Assembly: GCA_012839205.1 (NCBI GenBank)
Contig: DUNT01000072.1
Coordinates: forward strand, 1 to 57,765
Length of the DNA stretch: 57,765 bases
Source of the DNA: Clostridiaceae bacterium
Lineage (GTDB): Bacteria; Bacillota; Clostridia; DSM-8532
Direction of reading: 5' to 3'
Shown here: positions 37,866-46,822 of the stretch, one piece after another
Position numbering within the stretch: position 1 is the first letter of the stretch
Layout: every line of letters begins with the position of its first letter
Translations under genes and position numbers: made by a program
Notes under the pieces: model-generated
Databases searched by the model: none
What the model was told of the DNA's origin: nothing
The model's input: the letters and a program-made list of their open reading frames with translations, nothing else

Positions 37866-39215
37866 ATGCTAAAAAAAAGTTTGATTGAAAATATGAAAAC
37901 TAGATTGGGGCTTGATATTTCATCCATATTGTTGCCAGTTAAAGAAGTCGATATGCAACGGTGGGCAGTGGTGGCCTGCGATCAATACACATCTGAGCCA
38001 GAATACTGGAATGATGTGGAAAATTTTGTAGGCGAAAGTCCATCTACTCTCAGATTAATATTTCCTGAAGTCTATCTTGAAAATGAAACAGAAGAGGAGA
38101 AAACCTCCAGAATTAATAGGATTAATGACAGCATGACAACATATCTTGATAGCAACTTGTTGTATGAATATAAGAACTCGATGATACTCGTAGAGCGAAC
38201 ATTCAAAAGTGGTGTAAAGAGGCATGGCCTCATGCTGGCTATAGACCTGGAGAACTATGATTATAGTGAAGGTTCCCAGAGCCTTATTCGTGCAACAGAG
38301 GGAACAATAATTGACCGGCTTCCGCCTCGTATCCGGATTCGAGAAAGCGCTCCGTTAGAGATACCTCATATTATGGTTCTTATAGACGATGCCGAGAAAA
38401 CAGTGATTGAACCTCTTATTGAAAACACTGGTTCATTAAACCAGCTGTATTCATTTGAGCTTATGAAACAAAGCGGCAGTTTAAAAGGTTGGCAGATTAA
38501 TGAAGAGCATTTAATTGAAAATGTGGTTAATGCTCTGCTGAAACTTGCAGATAAGGAGAATTTTCAATCCCGCTATAATGTAAACAATGATTATGAGGTG
38601 CTTCTATTTGCTGTAGGTGATGGAAACCACAGTCTTGCAACCGCAAAAGCCTGTTGGGAGAATATTAAAAAATCTAAGAATGAAAGTGAATTAAAAGATC
38701 ATCCCGCCCGTTATGCTCTTGTTGAATTAGTAAATGTTCATGACAACGGTCTTGCATTTGAGCCCATTCATCGTGTAGTATTTGATGCAAATCCAGGACA
38801 TTTATTTGATTCCTTTATTTCTTATTATAAAAATCAAGGTTGTAACGTTAAAATTATACACGGCTCTGAAAAACCAGCCACTTCCGGTCATGCAATAAAA
38901 TTTGTTACAGAAGAAGGCTATGGTTACATAGTTGTTGAATGTCCCTTGTATAATCTTGATGTGGGGACCCTTCAGAGCTTTCTTGATGATTATTTGAAAA
39001 ACAATAATCAAGTCGGTATTGATTATGTCCATGGTAATGACGTTACCGAAAAATTAGGAAAACAACCCGGAAACATTGGGTTCTTTCTTTCAAACATGGA
39101 TAAAAAAGAACTCTTTAGGACAGTAATTCTTGAAGGAGCACTGCCAAGAAAAACATTTTCTATGGGAGAAGCTGCAGAAAAACGATTCTATCTTGAAGCA
39201 AGAAAAATTAAGTGA
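37866..39215 (+). CDS. DUF1015 family protein
   Basis: A 449-residue protein of the DUF1015 family, whose function I do not know from experiment. Family features seen are the N-terminal region with VACDQYTSEPEYWNDV, YEYKNSMILVERT, the GDGNHSLATAKACWENIK block with its GNHS motif, and the C-terminal GNIGFFLSNMDKKELF segment. Some relatives are annotated as HTH or SpoOJ-like proteins, without support visible here. AGGAGG precedes the ATG. It is a single gene, divergent from the 58-residue gene. Confidence 0.9.
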   Translation: MLKKSLIENMKTRLGLDISSILLPVKEVDMQRWAVVACDQYTSEPEYWNDVENFVGESPSTLRLIFPEVYLENETEEEKTSRINRINDSMTTYLDSNLLYEYKNSMILVERTFKSGVKRHGLMLAIDLENYDYSEGSQSLIRATEGTIIDRLPPRIRIRESAPLEIPHIMVLIDDAEKTVIEPLIENTGSLNQLYSFELMKQSGSLKGWQINEEHLIENVVNALLKLADKENFQSRYNVNNDYEVLLFAVGDGNHSLATAKACWENIKKSKNESELKDHPARYALVELVNVHDNGLAFEPIHRVVFDANPGHLFDSFISYYKNQGCNVKIIHGSEKPATSGHAIKFVTEEGYGYIVVECPLYNLDVGTLQSFLDDYLKNNNQVGIDYVHGNDVTEKLGKQPGNIGFFLSNMDKKELFRTVILEGALPRKTFSMGEAAEKRFYLEARKIK

Positions 39216-39304
39216 TTATTTATGTTTTAATCAGGGTTACAGGCTGTTGGAAAAGTTTTATGAACAAATCATCTGACGGGATAATAACATACACTATTCT
39301 TAGT

Positions 39305-40039
39305 TTATTTTAGCATTCCCCTTAAGAGCTCCAATATCTTTTTCTCCAGCCTCGAAACCTGGACTTGCGAAATACCAAGTTTTTTAGCAACGCTTTGCTG
39401 TGTCTGACCATAATAATAACGCATCCATATGAGTTTTTTTTCACGGCTGGGAAGCTGATTTAAAGCACTATATAGGGATATTCTCTCAACAGTATCGGAT
39501 TCTTTATTATTATCCTGCGCTATAATTCTGTCTATTAAACGGTTTTCGGAGCCGTCCTCATCCTCGTATTCTCTGAATAAAGAATCAGGAGTCCGGGATG
39601 CCTCCATAGCATGTACAATGTTTTCAGGCTCTTCTCCCAGTTCTTCAGCCAATTCTTTTATACTGGGGGGTCTCCCCATCTTTTGCTCCAACTTCTCACT
39701 TACATCCCTGGCTTTAATGGATAATTCCTTTAAACTCCTGCTAACCTTTATAACTCCGTCATCTCTAAAAAAACGGCGGATTTCCCCCAAAATCATAGGA
39801 ACCGCATAAGTAGAAAACTGCACATTAAAAGATAAATCAAATTTATCAACAGCCTTGATAAGACCGATACAACCTATTTGAAACAGATCGTCAATTTCAG
39901 CATTGCGGTTTCGGAACCGTCTTACTACACTCCAGACTAAACCCGTATTATTGTCTATAAGGGTATCCCGTGCATCAACATCACCGTTCTGGGCTCTCTT
40001 AATCAGCTCCAGGCACGACTCGTTATTTATATTATTCAT
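39305..40039 (-). CDS. sigF: RNA polymerase sigma-F factor (sporulation, forespore)
   Basis: A 244-residue sigma-70-family factor for early forespore genes. Region 2 contains DDLFQIGCIGLIKAVDKFD and FSTYAVPMILGEIRRFFRDDG. Region 3 follows (SLKELSIKARDVSEKLEQKMGRPPSIKELA), and region 4 ends with GQTQQSVAKKLGISQVQVSRLEKKILELL. Sigma-F and sigma-G are similar, but the two preceding genes are spoIIAB and spoIIAA, which fixes the assignment to spoIIAC. It lies eight bases after spoIIAB. Confidence 0.96.
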   Translation of the reverse strand: MNNINNESCLELIKRAQNGDVDARDTLIDNNTGLVWSVVRRFRNRNAEIDDLFQIGCIGLIKAVDKFDLSFNVQFSTYAVPMILGEIRRFFRDDGVIKVSRSLKELSIKARDVSEKLEQKMGRPPSIKELAEELGEEPENIVHAMEASRTPDSLFREYEDEDGSENRLIDRIIAQDNNKESDTVERISLYSALNQLPSREKKLIWMRYYYGQTQQSVAKKLGISQVQVSRLEKKILELLRGMLK

Positions 40040-40047
40040 ATATTAGC

Positions 40048-40476
40048 CTACCTATATTCCAACTGTTTTGTCATATGTACCTTTGTACCTTTACCAGGTA
40101 CCGACTCCACTGTTAAACTGTCCATAAATGTTTCCATAACTGTGAATCCCATCCCTGAACGCTCAAGCTCAGGCTTAGAAGTATAAAGCGGAGTTCTTGC
40201 CTTTTCTATATCATCAATTCCCTTTCCAAAATCCTCTATAGTTATTTCTACATGGTCAGTATAAAGGAGGCACTCCATTATGATAATTCCTTCTTTCTCA
40301 TCATAGCCGTGAATTATGGCATTCGTTACAGCCTCTGATACTGCAGTCCGTATATCGGCCAGTATATCAATCGGAGGATCGGCCTGAGCCACAAAACTGG
40401 CCGCAACAACCCGGGCAAATCCTTCGTTTACTGATTTACTTATAAACTCGGTTCTCATTTTATTAACTGGTTGCAT
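40048..40476 (-). CDS. spoIIAB: Anti-sigma-F factor SpoIIAB
   Basis: A 142-residue serine kinase and anti-sigma factor that holds sigma-F inactive and phosphorylates SpoIIAA. It has the GHKL ATP-binding fold: the N box is AVSEAVTNAIIHGY, and the G1 box DFGKGI and the G2 segment RSGMGFTVMETFMD follow. The N-terminal NEGFARVVAASFVAQ is nearly the B. subtilis sequence. The start is the ATG nine bases after GAGAGG. Confidence 0.96.
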   Translation of the reverse strand: MQPVNKMRTEFISKSVNEGFARVVAASFVAQADPPIDILADIRTAVSEAVTNAIIHGYDEKEGIIIMECLLYTDHVEITIEDFGKGIDDIEKARTPLYTSKPELERSGMGFTVMETFMDSLTVESVPGKGTKVHMTKQLEYR

Positions 40477-40523
40477 ACTTTTTAACCTCTCAATACTATG
40501 ACTTCTTTTTTTATCATGCCTGC

Positions 40524-40823
40524 TTAACTGATTAAATTATATATATTAGACATTTTTAGCATTTTTATTATTTCAGGCTTTGGATTTCTTATACTTATTT
40601 TTCCTCCTACACTTGAAACTCTGTCCATTCTTCCCTTAATCAACCCGATGCCGGCACTGTCCATAAATGTAACTCCAGACAAATCTATTATCATATTTTT
40701 AACAGGCTCCATAATAAACTTGCTGTCCATCTTTTCTTTCAGTAATCGTGATGTATGATGATCTATTTCTCCCTCGATTGATACAATAAGCGTCATTCCG
40801 TCTCTTTTGAATCTTACATCCAT
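40524..40823 (-). CDS. spoIIAA: Anti-sigma-F factor antagonist SpoIIAA
   Basis: A 99-residue STAS-domain protein that releases sigma-F from SpoIIAB when dephosphorylated. The phosphorylated serine is expected at S56, in FMDSAGIGLIKGR. The longest frame starts 17 codons earlier, but GAGGTG lies six bases before this ATG and the protein then matches the family's size. It is first in the spoIIA operon; the stop to the next start is 47 bases. Confidence 0.94.
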   Translation of the reverse strand: MDVRFKRDGMTLIVSIEGEIDHHTSRLLKEKMDSKFIMEPVKNMIIDLSGVTFMDSAGIGLIKGRMDRVSSVGGKISIRNPKPEIIKMLKMSNIYNLIS

Positions 40824-40854
40824 CTGCTTCACCTCTGATTCCCTGTTATTTATC

Positions 40855-40883
40855 AATTTCGCTATTTCCCGCACCTTTCCTTT
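40855..40883 (-). promoter_or_regulatory. Candidate sigma-H promoter of spoIIA
   Basis: On the minus strand, AAAGGAAAG (40875-40883) fits the sigma-H -35 consensus RnAGGAwWW. After 11 bases, AGCGAAATT (40855-40863) fits the -10 consensus RnnGAATww, except one base (GAAA for GAAT). It ends 31 bases before the spoIIAA start. B. subtilis spoIIA is also under sigma-H and Spo0A control. Confidence 0.5.
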
Positions 40884-41035
40884 ATATTGTAAAATTTAAA
40901 TAAACACAGGCATAATAAAAACCGACAATAAAAAAGCACAACGTCTTTCTTATCACCGGTTTATGAATACTAAAATGACAAAAGGAAAACATGTTTTTAT
41001 CAGCTAACTGTATTATTTTACCATATAGTAATCTA

Positions 41036-41635
41036 TCATTTCAATACTTCCAGTGCAACTTTAGAACCGTAGGTTTGGGATTGATCCTCCATAATTACGA
41101 TTGCTATATTGCGATAGCCTTCCATTTCACATATAAACATTATTGATCCATCCGTTTCTCTCTTAATTGGTTCATTTTCAAGTTTATTGAAAAAATTCTC
41201 CTGATAAAAATCCAGGGCTTCATCAAAACTCTTATCGGTGCCGAAAATTATCGCAACATTGGTTTTATTACCATTTTCATAAAAATCAATAATATTTGCA
41301 TTGGGCATAACCGGGACATCATCGGTTGGGAAAGAATCCGGCATTTCAAGGTTTGTTTCAGTCTGCCCTGCTATTTCATCTAAATCTCCATAATCGCCCA
41401 TATTGTCTGAATCAGTACCTTCTCCGGCAGAACCGCTGTTTTTACTTGCTTCTGTTCCGGCAGAACCGCTGTTTTTACTTGCTTCTGTCATGTCTTCTAT
41501 CTTGTCCATAGTCTCGTTATACGGAGGTTCATTTCCTGAGCTTGGTTTAATGTTGTCTTTTATTATACATCCTGAAAAAAAAGAAGCTAGTAAAAGAACA
41601 GCAATCTGAAGAAAAACCAAATATCTTCTTTTCAT
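41036..41635 (-). CDS. Secreted lipoprotein of unknown function with a tandem repeat
   Basis: A 199-residue lipoprotein. The signal peptide MKRRYLVFLQIAVLLLASFFSGC ends in a clear lipobox (FSGC). A low-complexity linker (about 28-95) includes two copies of the 11-residue unit TEASKNSGSAG. The C-terminal ~105 residues form a small alpha/beta domain (VAIIFGTDKSFDEALDFYQENF and IAIVIMEDQSQTYG) seen in other clostridial lipoproteins. The start is the ATG eight bases after GAGGT. No function is known to me; it lies between spoIIA and whiA. Confidence 0.78.
   Translation of the reverse strand: MKRRYLVFLQIAVLLLASFFSGCIIKDNIKPSSGNEPPYNETMDKIEDMTEASKNSGSAGTEASKNSGSAGEGTDSDNMGDYGDLDEIAGQTETNLEMPDSFPTDDVPVMPNANIIDFYENGNKTNVAIIFGTDKSFDEALDFYQENFFNKLENEPIKRETDGSIMFICEMEGYRNIAIVIMEDQSQTYGSKVALEVLK
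41424..41489. repeat. 33-bp tandem duplication inside the lipoprotein gene
   Basis: Two adjacent 33-base units starting CCGGCAGAACCGCTG (41424-41456 and 41457-41489) differ at a single position. The unit is a whole number of codons (11 residues), so it lengthens the protein's linker without a frameshift. Near identity suggests a recent duplication. Confidence 0.9.
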
Positions 41636-41757
41636 GGCAATTACCTCACTAATTTGCATTAATTAGCATTACATTATATTTATACCATGATGTTTCAACA
41701 AAATCAAGATATTTGGCTTTTTATGAAATATTTACCGTAAAAAGAAGGATATATGTA

Positions 41758-42705
41758 TTAAATACCGCTTAATCTCAAATCCTCAGCAATACTGTCGATC
41801 TTCTTCAAACGGTGATTAACACCAGATTTTGATAGTGCCGGGGTTAGCATTTGCCCCAGCTCAGACAAGCTGGCATCAGGGTTCTCAAGGCGTAAGACAG
41901 CTATTTCACGAAGATTTCCGGGAAGGCTTTCCAAGCCTCTTTTTTCAGCTATGTATTTAATACTATCTACATGACGCACAGATGCATTTACTGTTTTTTC
42001 CAGGTTTGCAGTTTCGCAGTTGACAATGCGATTAACCTGATTTCGCATATCTTTTAAAATCCTTATATTCTCAAGCTTCATTAATGCGTTGTGGGCACCT
42101 ATTACATTAAGAAAATCAACTATTTCCTGACCTTCTTTCAGATATACCAAATAATGTCCTTTTCTTCTTATATACCTTGATTCAACGTCAAATTCCTTTA
42201 AGAGCGAGATACATTCCAGGGTAAGAAGTAAATTGGGAAACGTTATTTCCAAATGATAAGAACGATCAGGATCTGAAATTGAGCCGTTAGCCAGAAAACA
42301 GCCTCTTAAATAAGCTCTTTTACAGCACCTGTTATTAATATCAATTTTTTCATAAGAAATTTTTTCACCGTCTTCTATAAGTGAGATGCCCATCTTTTTT
42401 AGAATGTTCTTCATTTCATCTCCAAGTAAATGGGTAAATTCCAGCCGATATACTGTATGAGTACGAAAACGTCGTGTTCTAAGTATGAATATATCAGGAC
42501 TGTTCTTATATAACTCCTTTACCCGCGAATATAAATGCCTCGAAAGAGAGGCATTTTCAGTAGTAAAAAACAGCCTTGATTTTCCTTTATATTTTTTGAG
42601 AACTATACCGGCTCTGATAATACCGGTAAGTTCATAATCTTTACAACAAATATCAGAAGTCTCAATCCGGGTAAGCTCCCGTTTGATTTCCATAGAAAAA
42701 GACAA
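41758..42705 (-). CDS. whiA: DNA-binding protein WhiA
   Basis: A 315-residue regulator with an N-terminal LAGLIDADG-like fold and a C-terminal helix-turn-helix (NLREIAVLRLENPDASLSELGQMLTPALSKSGVNHRLKKI). It affects cell division and growth in Bacillus and sporulation septation in Streptomyces. A TTG start was used: AGGAGG lies six bases upstream, and the product MSFSMEIKRELT matches the B. subtilis protein's MSFASETKKELT. The only nearby ATG is four codons later and too far from the box. Last of the hprK-whiA set. Confidence 0.94.
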   Translation of the reverse strand: MSFSMEIKRELTRIETSDICCKDYELTGIIRAGIVLKKYKGKSRLFFTTENASLSRHLYSRVKELYKNSPDIFILRTRRFRTHTVYRLEFTHLLGDEMKNILKKMGISLIEDGEKISYEKIDINNRCCKRAYLRGCFLANGSISDPDRSYHLEITFPNLLLTLECISLLKEFDVESRYIRRKGHYLVYLKEGQEIVDFLNVIGAHNALMKLENIRILKDMRNQVNRIVNCETANLEKTVNASVRHVDSIKYIAEKRGLESLPGNLREIAVLRLENPDASLSELGQMLTPALSKSGVNHRLKKIDSIAEDLRLSGI

Positions 42706-42732
42706 AGCAAAACCTCCTTAAGTACATATGTA

Positions 42733-43989
42733 TTAATGAAATTTTGTCAGTTCCATAATTGTTTGGGACAAAAGCTGTGAATCATGACGTATTAAATCTT
42801 TGCTTATTTTTACTAAATCCTTTTCTATCAGCCCTACACCCAATTTTTTAATAACCTGATAATCAATATAAACCGGATTAGAACCATCGTTTTTATATTT
42901 TCTTAAAATACCGGGTTTAATTTTCCCGTTATTTGCAATGCAAATGTCTATAAAAGGTTTACCCACATGAGAATAAATGGCTTCGATATGATCTCCCGCA
43001 GTATAGTTTTCGGTTTCTCCAGGCTGAGTCATGATATTACAAACGTAAACCTTAATCCCTCTGGATTCTACAATAGCCTTTGCCACACCTTCCACTAACA
43101 AGTTTGGAATTATACTGGTATAAAGACTTCCTGGCCCCAATACAATTACATCTGCTTCGTATATGGCATCAATAGCCTCTTTAACCGGAGCCACAGATTC
43201 TTTGTTCAACATAATCTTTTTTATTTTACCTGGGTGTGTTAAATTATGAGAACCAATTTTTGATTCACCTCTGATTTGGGTTCCGTCTTCCAGTTCAGCT
43301 ACCAGATAAATATTATCTTCTGTAACAGGATATATTCTTCCGGTAATAGCCAGGACCTCCCCCATGTGCTTTACAGCCTGTTTAAAACTATCAGAAATAC
43401 CACTCATAGCTGCTAAAAAAAGATTTCCAAAACACTGGCCTTTAAGCGAACCTTCAGGAAACCTGTAAGCCAGAAGTTTTTCGAGTACAGGCTCGGTTTC
43501 AGCAAGAGCCAGCATGCAGTTTCGTATATCACCAGGCGGAAGTATCCCCAGATCATTTCTCAGTATACCTGAGCCTCCCCCGTCATCTGCAACGGTAATA
43601 ATAGCCGTAATATTACTGGTATATGCCTTAAGACCTCTCAGTAATGTTGAGATTCCTGTTCCGCCGCCAATAGTTACTACCCTGGCTCCAGCAGATAAGA
43701 TTTTCCTTCTATAAATAATATCCCCTATTTCGCCTACATTTGACGGCTTTTTCATAATTGCATTTGAATAGACATTAACAAACTTAATAAAGATTTTTCT
43801 GAAACAAATCAGAATACCATATATGCCTAAAATAGCCAGCAATAAAGAAATACCCCACCTCAACGGGCTTATATCTGAATTTTTTAATAAGACAACCAAA
43901 GAAGCTATTAAAAGGAGAAGACCTAAAACACCGCCAAACAGCCATTTTTTAAACCTTAAAGCAATCTGAAACCACTTAAGTGATCTCAT
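42733..43989 (-). CDS. yvcK: Gluconeogenesis/cell-envelope factor YvcK (GlmR, CofD-like)
   Basis: A 418-residue protein. Residues 1-55 carry two membrane segments (WLFGGVLGLLLLIASLVVLL and a second one), an extension usual in clostridial members. The CofD/YvcK domain follows with RVVTIGGGTGISTLLRGLK, TVADDGGGSGILR, LPPGDIRNCMLALAE and GPGSLYTSIIPNLL. In Bacillus it binds UDP-GlcNAc and stimulates GlmS. Its start overlaps the rapZ stop by four bases (ATGA). Confidence 0.93.
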   Translation of the reverse strand: MRSLKWFQIALRFKKWLFGGVLGLLLLIASLVVLLKNSDISPLRWGISLLLAILGIYGILICFRKIFIKFVNVYSNAIMKKPSNVGEIGDIIYRRKILSAGARVVTIGGGTGISTLLRGLKAYTSNITAIITVADDGGGSGILRNDLGILPPGDIRNCMLALAETEPVLEKLLAYRFPEGSLKGQCFGNLFLAAMSGISDSFKQAVKHMGEVLAITGRIYPVTEDNIYLVAELEDGTQIRGESKIGSHNLTHPGKIKKIMLNKESVAPVKEAIDAIYEADVIVLGPGSLYTSIIPNLLVEGVAKAIVESRGIKVYVCNIMTQPGETENYTAGDHIEAIYSHVGKPFIDICIANNGKIKPGILRKYKNDGSNPVYIDYQVIKKLGVGLIEKDLVKISKDLIRHDSQLLSQTIMELTKFH

Positions 43990-44876
43990 AGTGTTCCTCC
44001 TTTGTTTTTATTCTCGTTGTCGTCATGGGTAATATCTCTGTGTTCAATTACCACATTAGCCCCTCTTCGCTTCAATCTCTTGTATAGCTTGTCTGCTATT
44101 GCAACCGACCGATGCTTACCCCCTGTACAGCCTATAGCAATAACTAATTGTCTCTTCCCTTCTTTAACATATTGCGGCAATAGAAAACTTATCATATCAA
44201 ATAACTTAGTAATAAATGTCCTCGTTTCAGAGAATCTCATTATATATTCCGAGACCTCAAGTTCAAGACCTGTCCTCAATTTAAGTTCAGGTACATAATA
44301 TGGATTAGGTATAAATCTGACATCAAAAACCAGGTCACTGTCAATGGGTATACCATATTTGAACCCAAAAGAAACAATGTTAACTATTAATCCGGTAACA
44401 TTTTTCCCTTTTACAAAATGATTGGTTATGGCTTCTCTAAGCTGGCGCGGACTAAGATTTGATGTGTCGATAGTAAAATCTGCTTTGTCTTTAATTGTCT
44501 GCAGAATTTTTCTTTCCTCTGCAATACCTTCTGAAATACGGCCATCTGGAGTAAGAGGGTGCATACGCCGACTTTCCTTGAATCTTTTGATTAAAACAGA
44601 ATCTGAAGCATCTAGGAACAGAATTTTATATTTGATATCCATATCAGTCAATGTGGCAAGAGCAGGTAAAAGGTCTAAAAACATTGCTCCGCCCCTGATG
44701 TCTATAATAAGAGCTACTTTTTCAAGGTTTGATTTTCCATGCAATATTACTTCTGCAAATTTAGGAATCAAGGATGGAGGAAGATTATCGACACAGAAAT
44801 ATCCTATATCCTCAAAATATTTTACTCCCAGGCTTTTCCCGGCACCTGACATTCCTGTAATGATAAGCAGTTCCAT
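43986..44876 (-). CDS. rapZ: RNase adapter / nucleotide-binding protein RapZ
   Basis: A 296-residue protein with an N-terminal P-loop (GMSGAGKS, residues 8-15), a DNLPPSLIPKF segment, and the C-terminal RapZ domain GCTGGKHRSVAIADKL. In enterobacteria RapZ controls GlmZ decay and glmS expression; in Firmicutes (YvcJ) its RNA-linked role is less clear. The start is the ATG nine bases after GGGAG, two bases after the murB stop. The group with yvcK and murB fits control of amino-sugar precursor supply. Confidence 0.94.
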   Translation of the reverse strand: MELLIITGMSGAGKSLGVKYFEDIGYFCVDNLPPSLIPKFAEVILHGKSNLEKVALIIDIRGGAMFLDLLPALATLTDMDIKYKILFLDASDSVLIKRFKESRRMHPLTPDGRISEGIAEERKILQTIKDKADFTIDTSNLSPRQLREAITNHFVKGKNVTGLIVNIVSFGFKYGIPIDSDLVFDVRFIPNPYYVPELKLRTGLELEVSEYIMRFSETRTFITKLFDMISFLLPQYVKEGKRQLVIAIGCTGGKHRSVAIADKLYKRLKRRGANVVIEHRDITHDDNENKNKGGTL

Positions 44877-44878
44877 CT

Positions 44879-45793
44879 TCAACAACTCCCGACAATCTTT
44901 ACCTCAAGCTCCAGCATTATGCCTGAGTTTTTATATACTGTATCTTGCACATATTTAATAAGCGAAATGATGTCTTGTGCCGTTGCATCACCTGTATTTA
45001 CAATAAATCCGCAATGTTTATCCGACACCTGGGCTCCTCCTATTTTTGTTCCCTTAAGGCCACAGTTATCAACCAACATACCCGCAAAAGTACCGGGAGG
45101 TCTCTTAAAAATACTTCCTGCACTAGGATAATTCAATGGCTGTTTTTCCCGTCTTCTGGCATTGAATTCATTCATTTTAGTTTGTATTTTGCTTTTTTCA
45201 CTCTTTATGAGCCTCATTTTTACTTGTAAACACGTCAGGTTGTCATCCTGTATTCTGCTGTGTCTGTAAGAAAAATTGTGCTCATTTCCTTTAAGGGTAA
45301 TCAGATTTCCATCTCTGTCAAGACAGAGAGTTTCAACAACAACCTGCTTCATTTCTCCGTCATATGCACCAGCATTCATATAAATGGCACCGCCTATACT
45401 GCCGGGAATACCACATGCAAATTCCAGACCGGTTAAGGAATGTTCCAGTGCAATATTTGCAACATGAGCCAGAGATGCACCTGCCATTGCCACAATTATA
45501 TCATCGTAAACCTCAATATCTGATAATGGTTTCCCAATTTTTACAACGGCTCCTTTATACCCTTCATCACGAAATATTAGATTTGAACCGTTACCAATAA
45601 TAATAAACGGTATATTTGATAAGTTTAAGAATGAAACAATCTTCTGAATGCAGGTAATTGATTCAGGTATAATCATAAGATCTGCTTTTCCGCCTACTTT
45701 CATGGTAGTGTGTTCTTTCATGGGAACATCTCTAAGAATGGTGCAGGAGCTGCATATTGTCTCAAGCTCATTGTAAGTATCAATTTTATTCAA
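44879..45793 (-). CDS. murB: UDP-N-acetylenolpyruvoylglucosamine reductase
   Basis: A 304-residue FAD enzyme that makes UDP-MurNAc for peptidoglycan, in the cytoplasm. Visible are HTTMKVGGKADLM, IPFIIIGNGSNLIFRDEG, GLEFACGIPGSIGGAIYMNAGAYDGEM (FAD region), SYRHSR, PSAGSIFKRP and the C-terminal GGAQVSDKHCGFIVN. A TTG start was placed eight bases after AGGAG; the longer frame starts with a GTG upstream of that box. It precedes rapZ. Confidence 0.94.
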   Translation of the reverse strand: MNKIDTYNELETICSSCTILRDVPMKEHTTMKVGGKADLMIIPESITCIQKIVSFLNLSNIPFIIIGNGSNLIFRDEGYKGAVVKIGKPLSDIEVYDDIIVAMAGASLAHVANIALEHSLTGLEFACGIPGSIGGAIYMNAGAYDGEMKQVVVETLCLDRDGNLITLKGNEHNFSYRHSRIQDDNLTCLQVKMRLIKSEKSKIQTKMNEFNARRREKQPLNYPSAGSIFKRPPGTFAGMLVDNCGLKGTKIGGAQVSDKHCGFIVNTGDATAQDIISLIKYVQDTVYKNSGIMLELEVKIVGSC

Positions 45794-45862
45794 AATTTCC
45801 ACTCCTTGAATTAACCTATAATATTTTTTCACCCTGAATCATTTTTCTTTAGGATTTTATGA

Positions 45863-46810
45863 TTAAAAATCATCGCTTTTCTTAAAATCTCCGGTAACCT
45901 TTTTGGTAAAGACTTGTGCAGCATTGTACCCCATTTTCTTCTGCCTGTTATTCATAGCAGCCACCTCAATGATAATAGCCAGGTTTCTGCCGGGCTTTAC
46001 CGGAATTGTTAACGAGGGGATCTTTAAACCAAGTATTTCAGTTGTTAATTCTTCAGTGCCAAGTCTTTCATAATGTTTCTGCGGATTCCACAATTCCATA
46101 TTGACTACCAGGGCAATAGACTCGGTTATCTTTACCGAACCCACTCCATATAAATATTTTACATCTAATATTCCTATGCCCCGAATTTCAATAAAATGAC
46201 GTATTATTTCGGGAGCTGAACCAACCAGCGTCTTACTTGACACTCTTCTAACCTCAACTAAATCATCGGCCACCAGCCTGTGGCCCCTCTTAACCAGTTC
46301 CAGGGCAGTCTCGCTTTTACCTACTCCGCTTTCACCAAGAATTAAAACTCCTTCTCCATATACCTCAACAAGTTCTCCATGCATTGTTACCATTGGAGCA
46401 AGCTCTACATTTAAATATGCAATTAAATTACTGCTGAAACGGGAAGTGTCCTCATGGGTGCGTAAAAACGGAACATTAAACTCTTTTGCACATTCCATCA
46501 TCTCGCTTAAGGGTTCCATTCCTCTTGCCAAAACTACACATGGTATCCCGGCAGAAAAAAAGTCCCGAATACTTTTATAACGTTTCTCATCATCTAATTG
46601 TGCAAGATAGGTCATTTCAACCTTGCCGAAAATCTGAATTCTGTCGGTTCCAAAGTATTCAAAATAGCCCACTAGCTGAAGCCCAGGACGATTTATATCT
46701 GATGTCTCAATCTTTACTTCATCATGTTCATCCAAATAGAATAGTTTCTCTAAACTTAATTCCTCAACTATCTTTGATAACTTAACATGACGGCTGGTTT
46801 CAAAAGCCAT
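45863..46810 (-). CDS. hprK: HPr kinase/phosphorylase
   Basis: A 315-residue enzyme that phosphorylates HPr on Ser46 in carbon catabolite control, and can reverse it. The Walker A motif GESGVGKS is at residues 159-166, with the catalytic histidine near H144 (MHGELVEVYG), and the family signature EIRGIGILDVKYLYG follows. It starts 12 bases after thrC with an AAGGAG box. The C-terminal lysine-rich tail is slightly longer than in Bacillus. Confidence 0.96.
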   Translation of the reverse strand: MAFETSRHVKLSKIVEELSLEKLFYLDEHDEVKIETSDINRPGLQLVGYFEYFGTDRIQIFGKVEMTYLAQLDDEKRYKSIRDFFSAGIPCVVLARGMEPLSEMMECAKEFNVPFLRTHEDTSRFSSNLIAYLNVELAPMVTMHGELVEVYGEGVLILGESGVGKSETALELVKRGHRLVADDLVEVRRVSSKTLVGSAPEIIRHFIEIRGIGILDVKYLYGVGSVKITESIALVVNMELWNPQKHYERLGTEELTTEILGLKIPSLTIPVKPGRNLAIIIEVAAMNNRQKKMGYNAAQVFTKKVTGDFKKSDDF

Positions 46811-46822
46811 ATCAATACTCCT

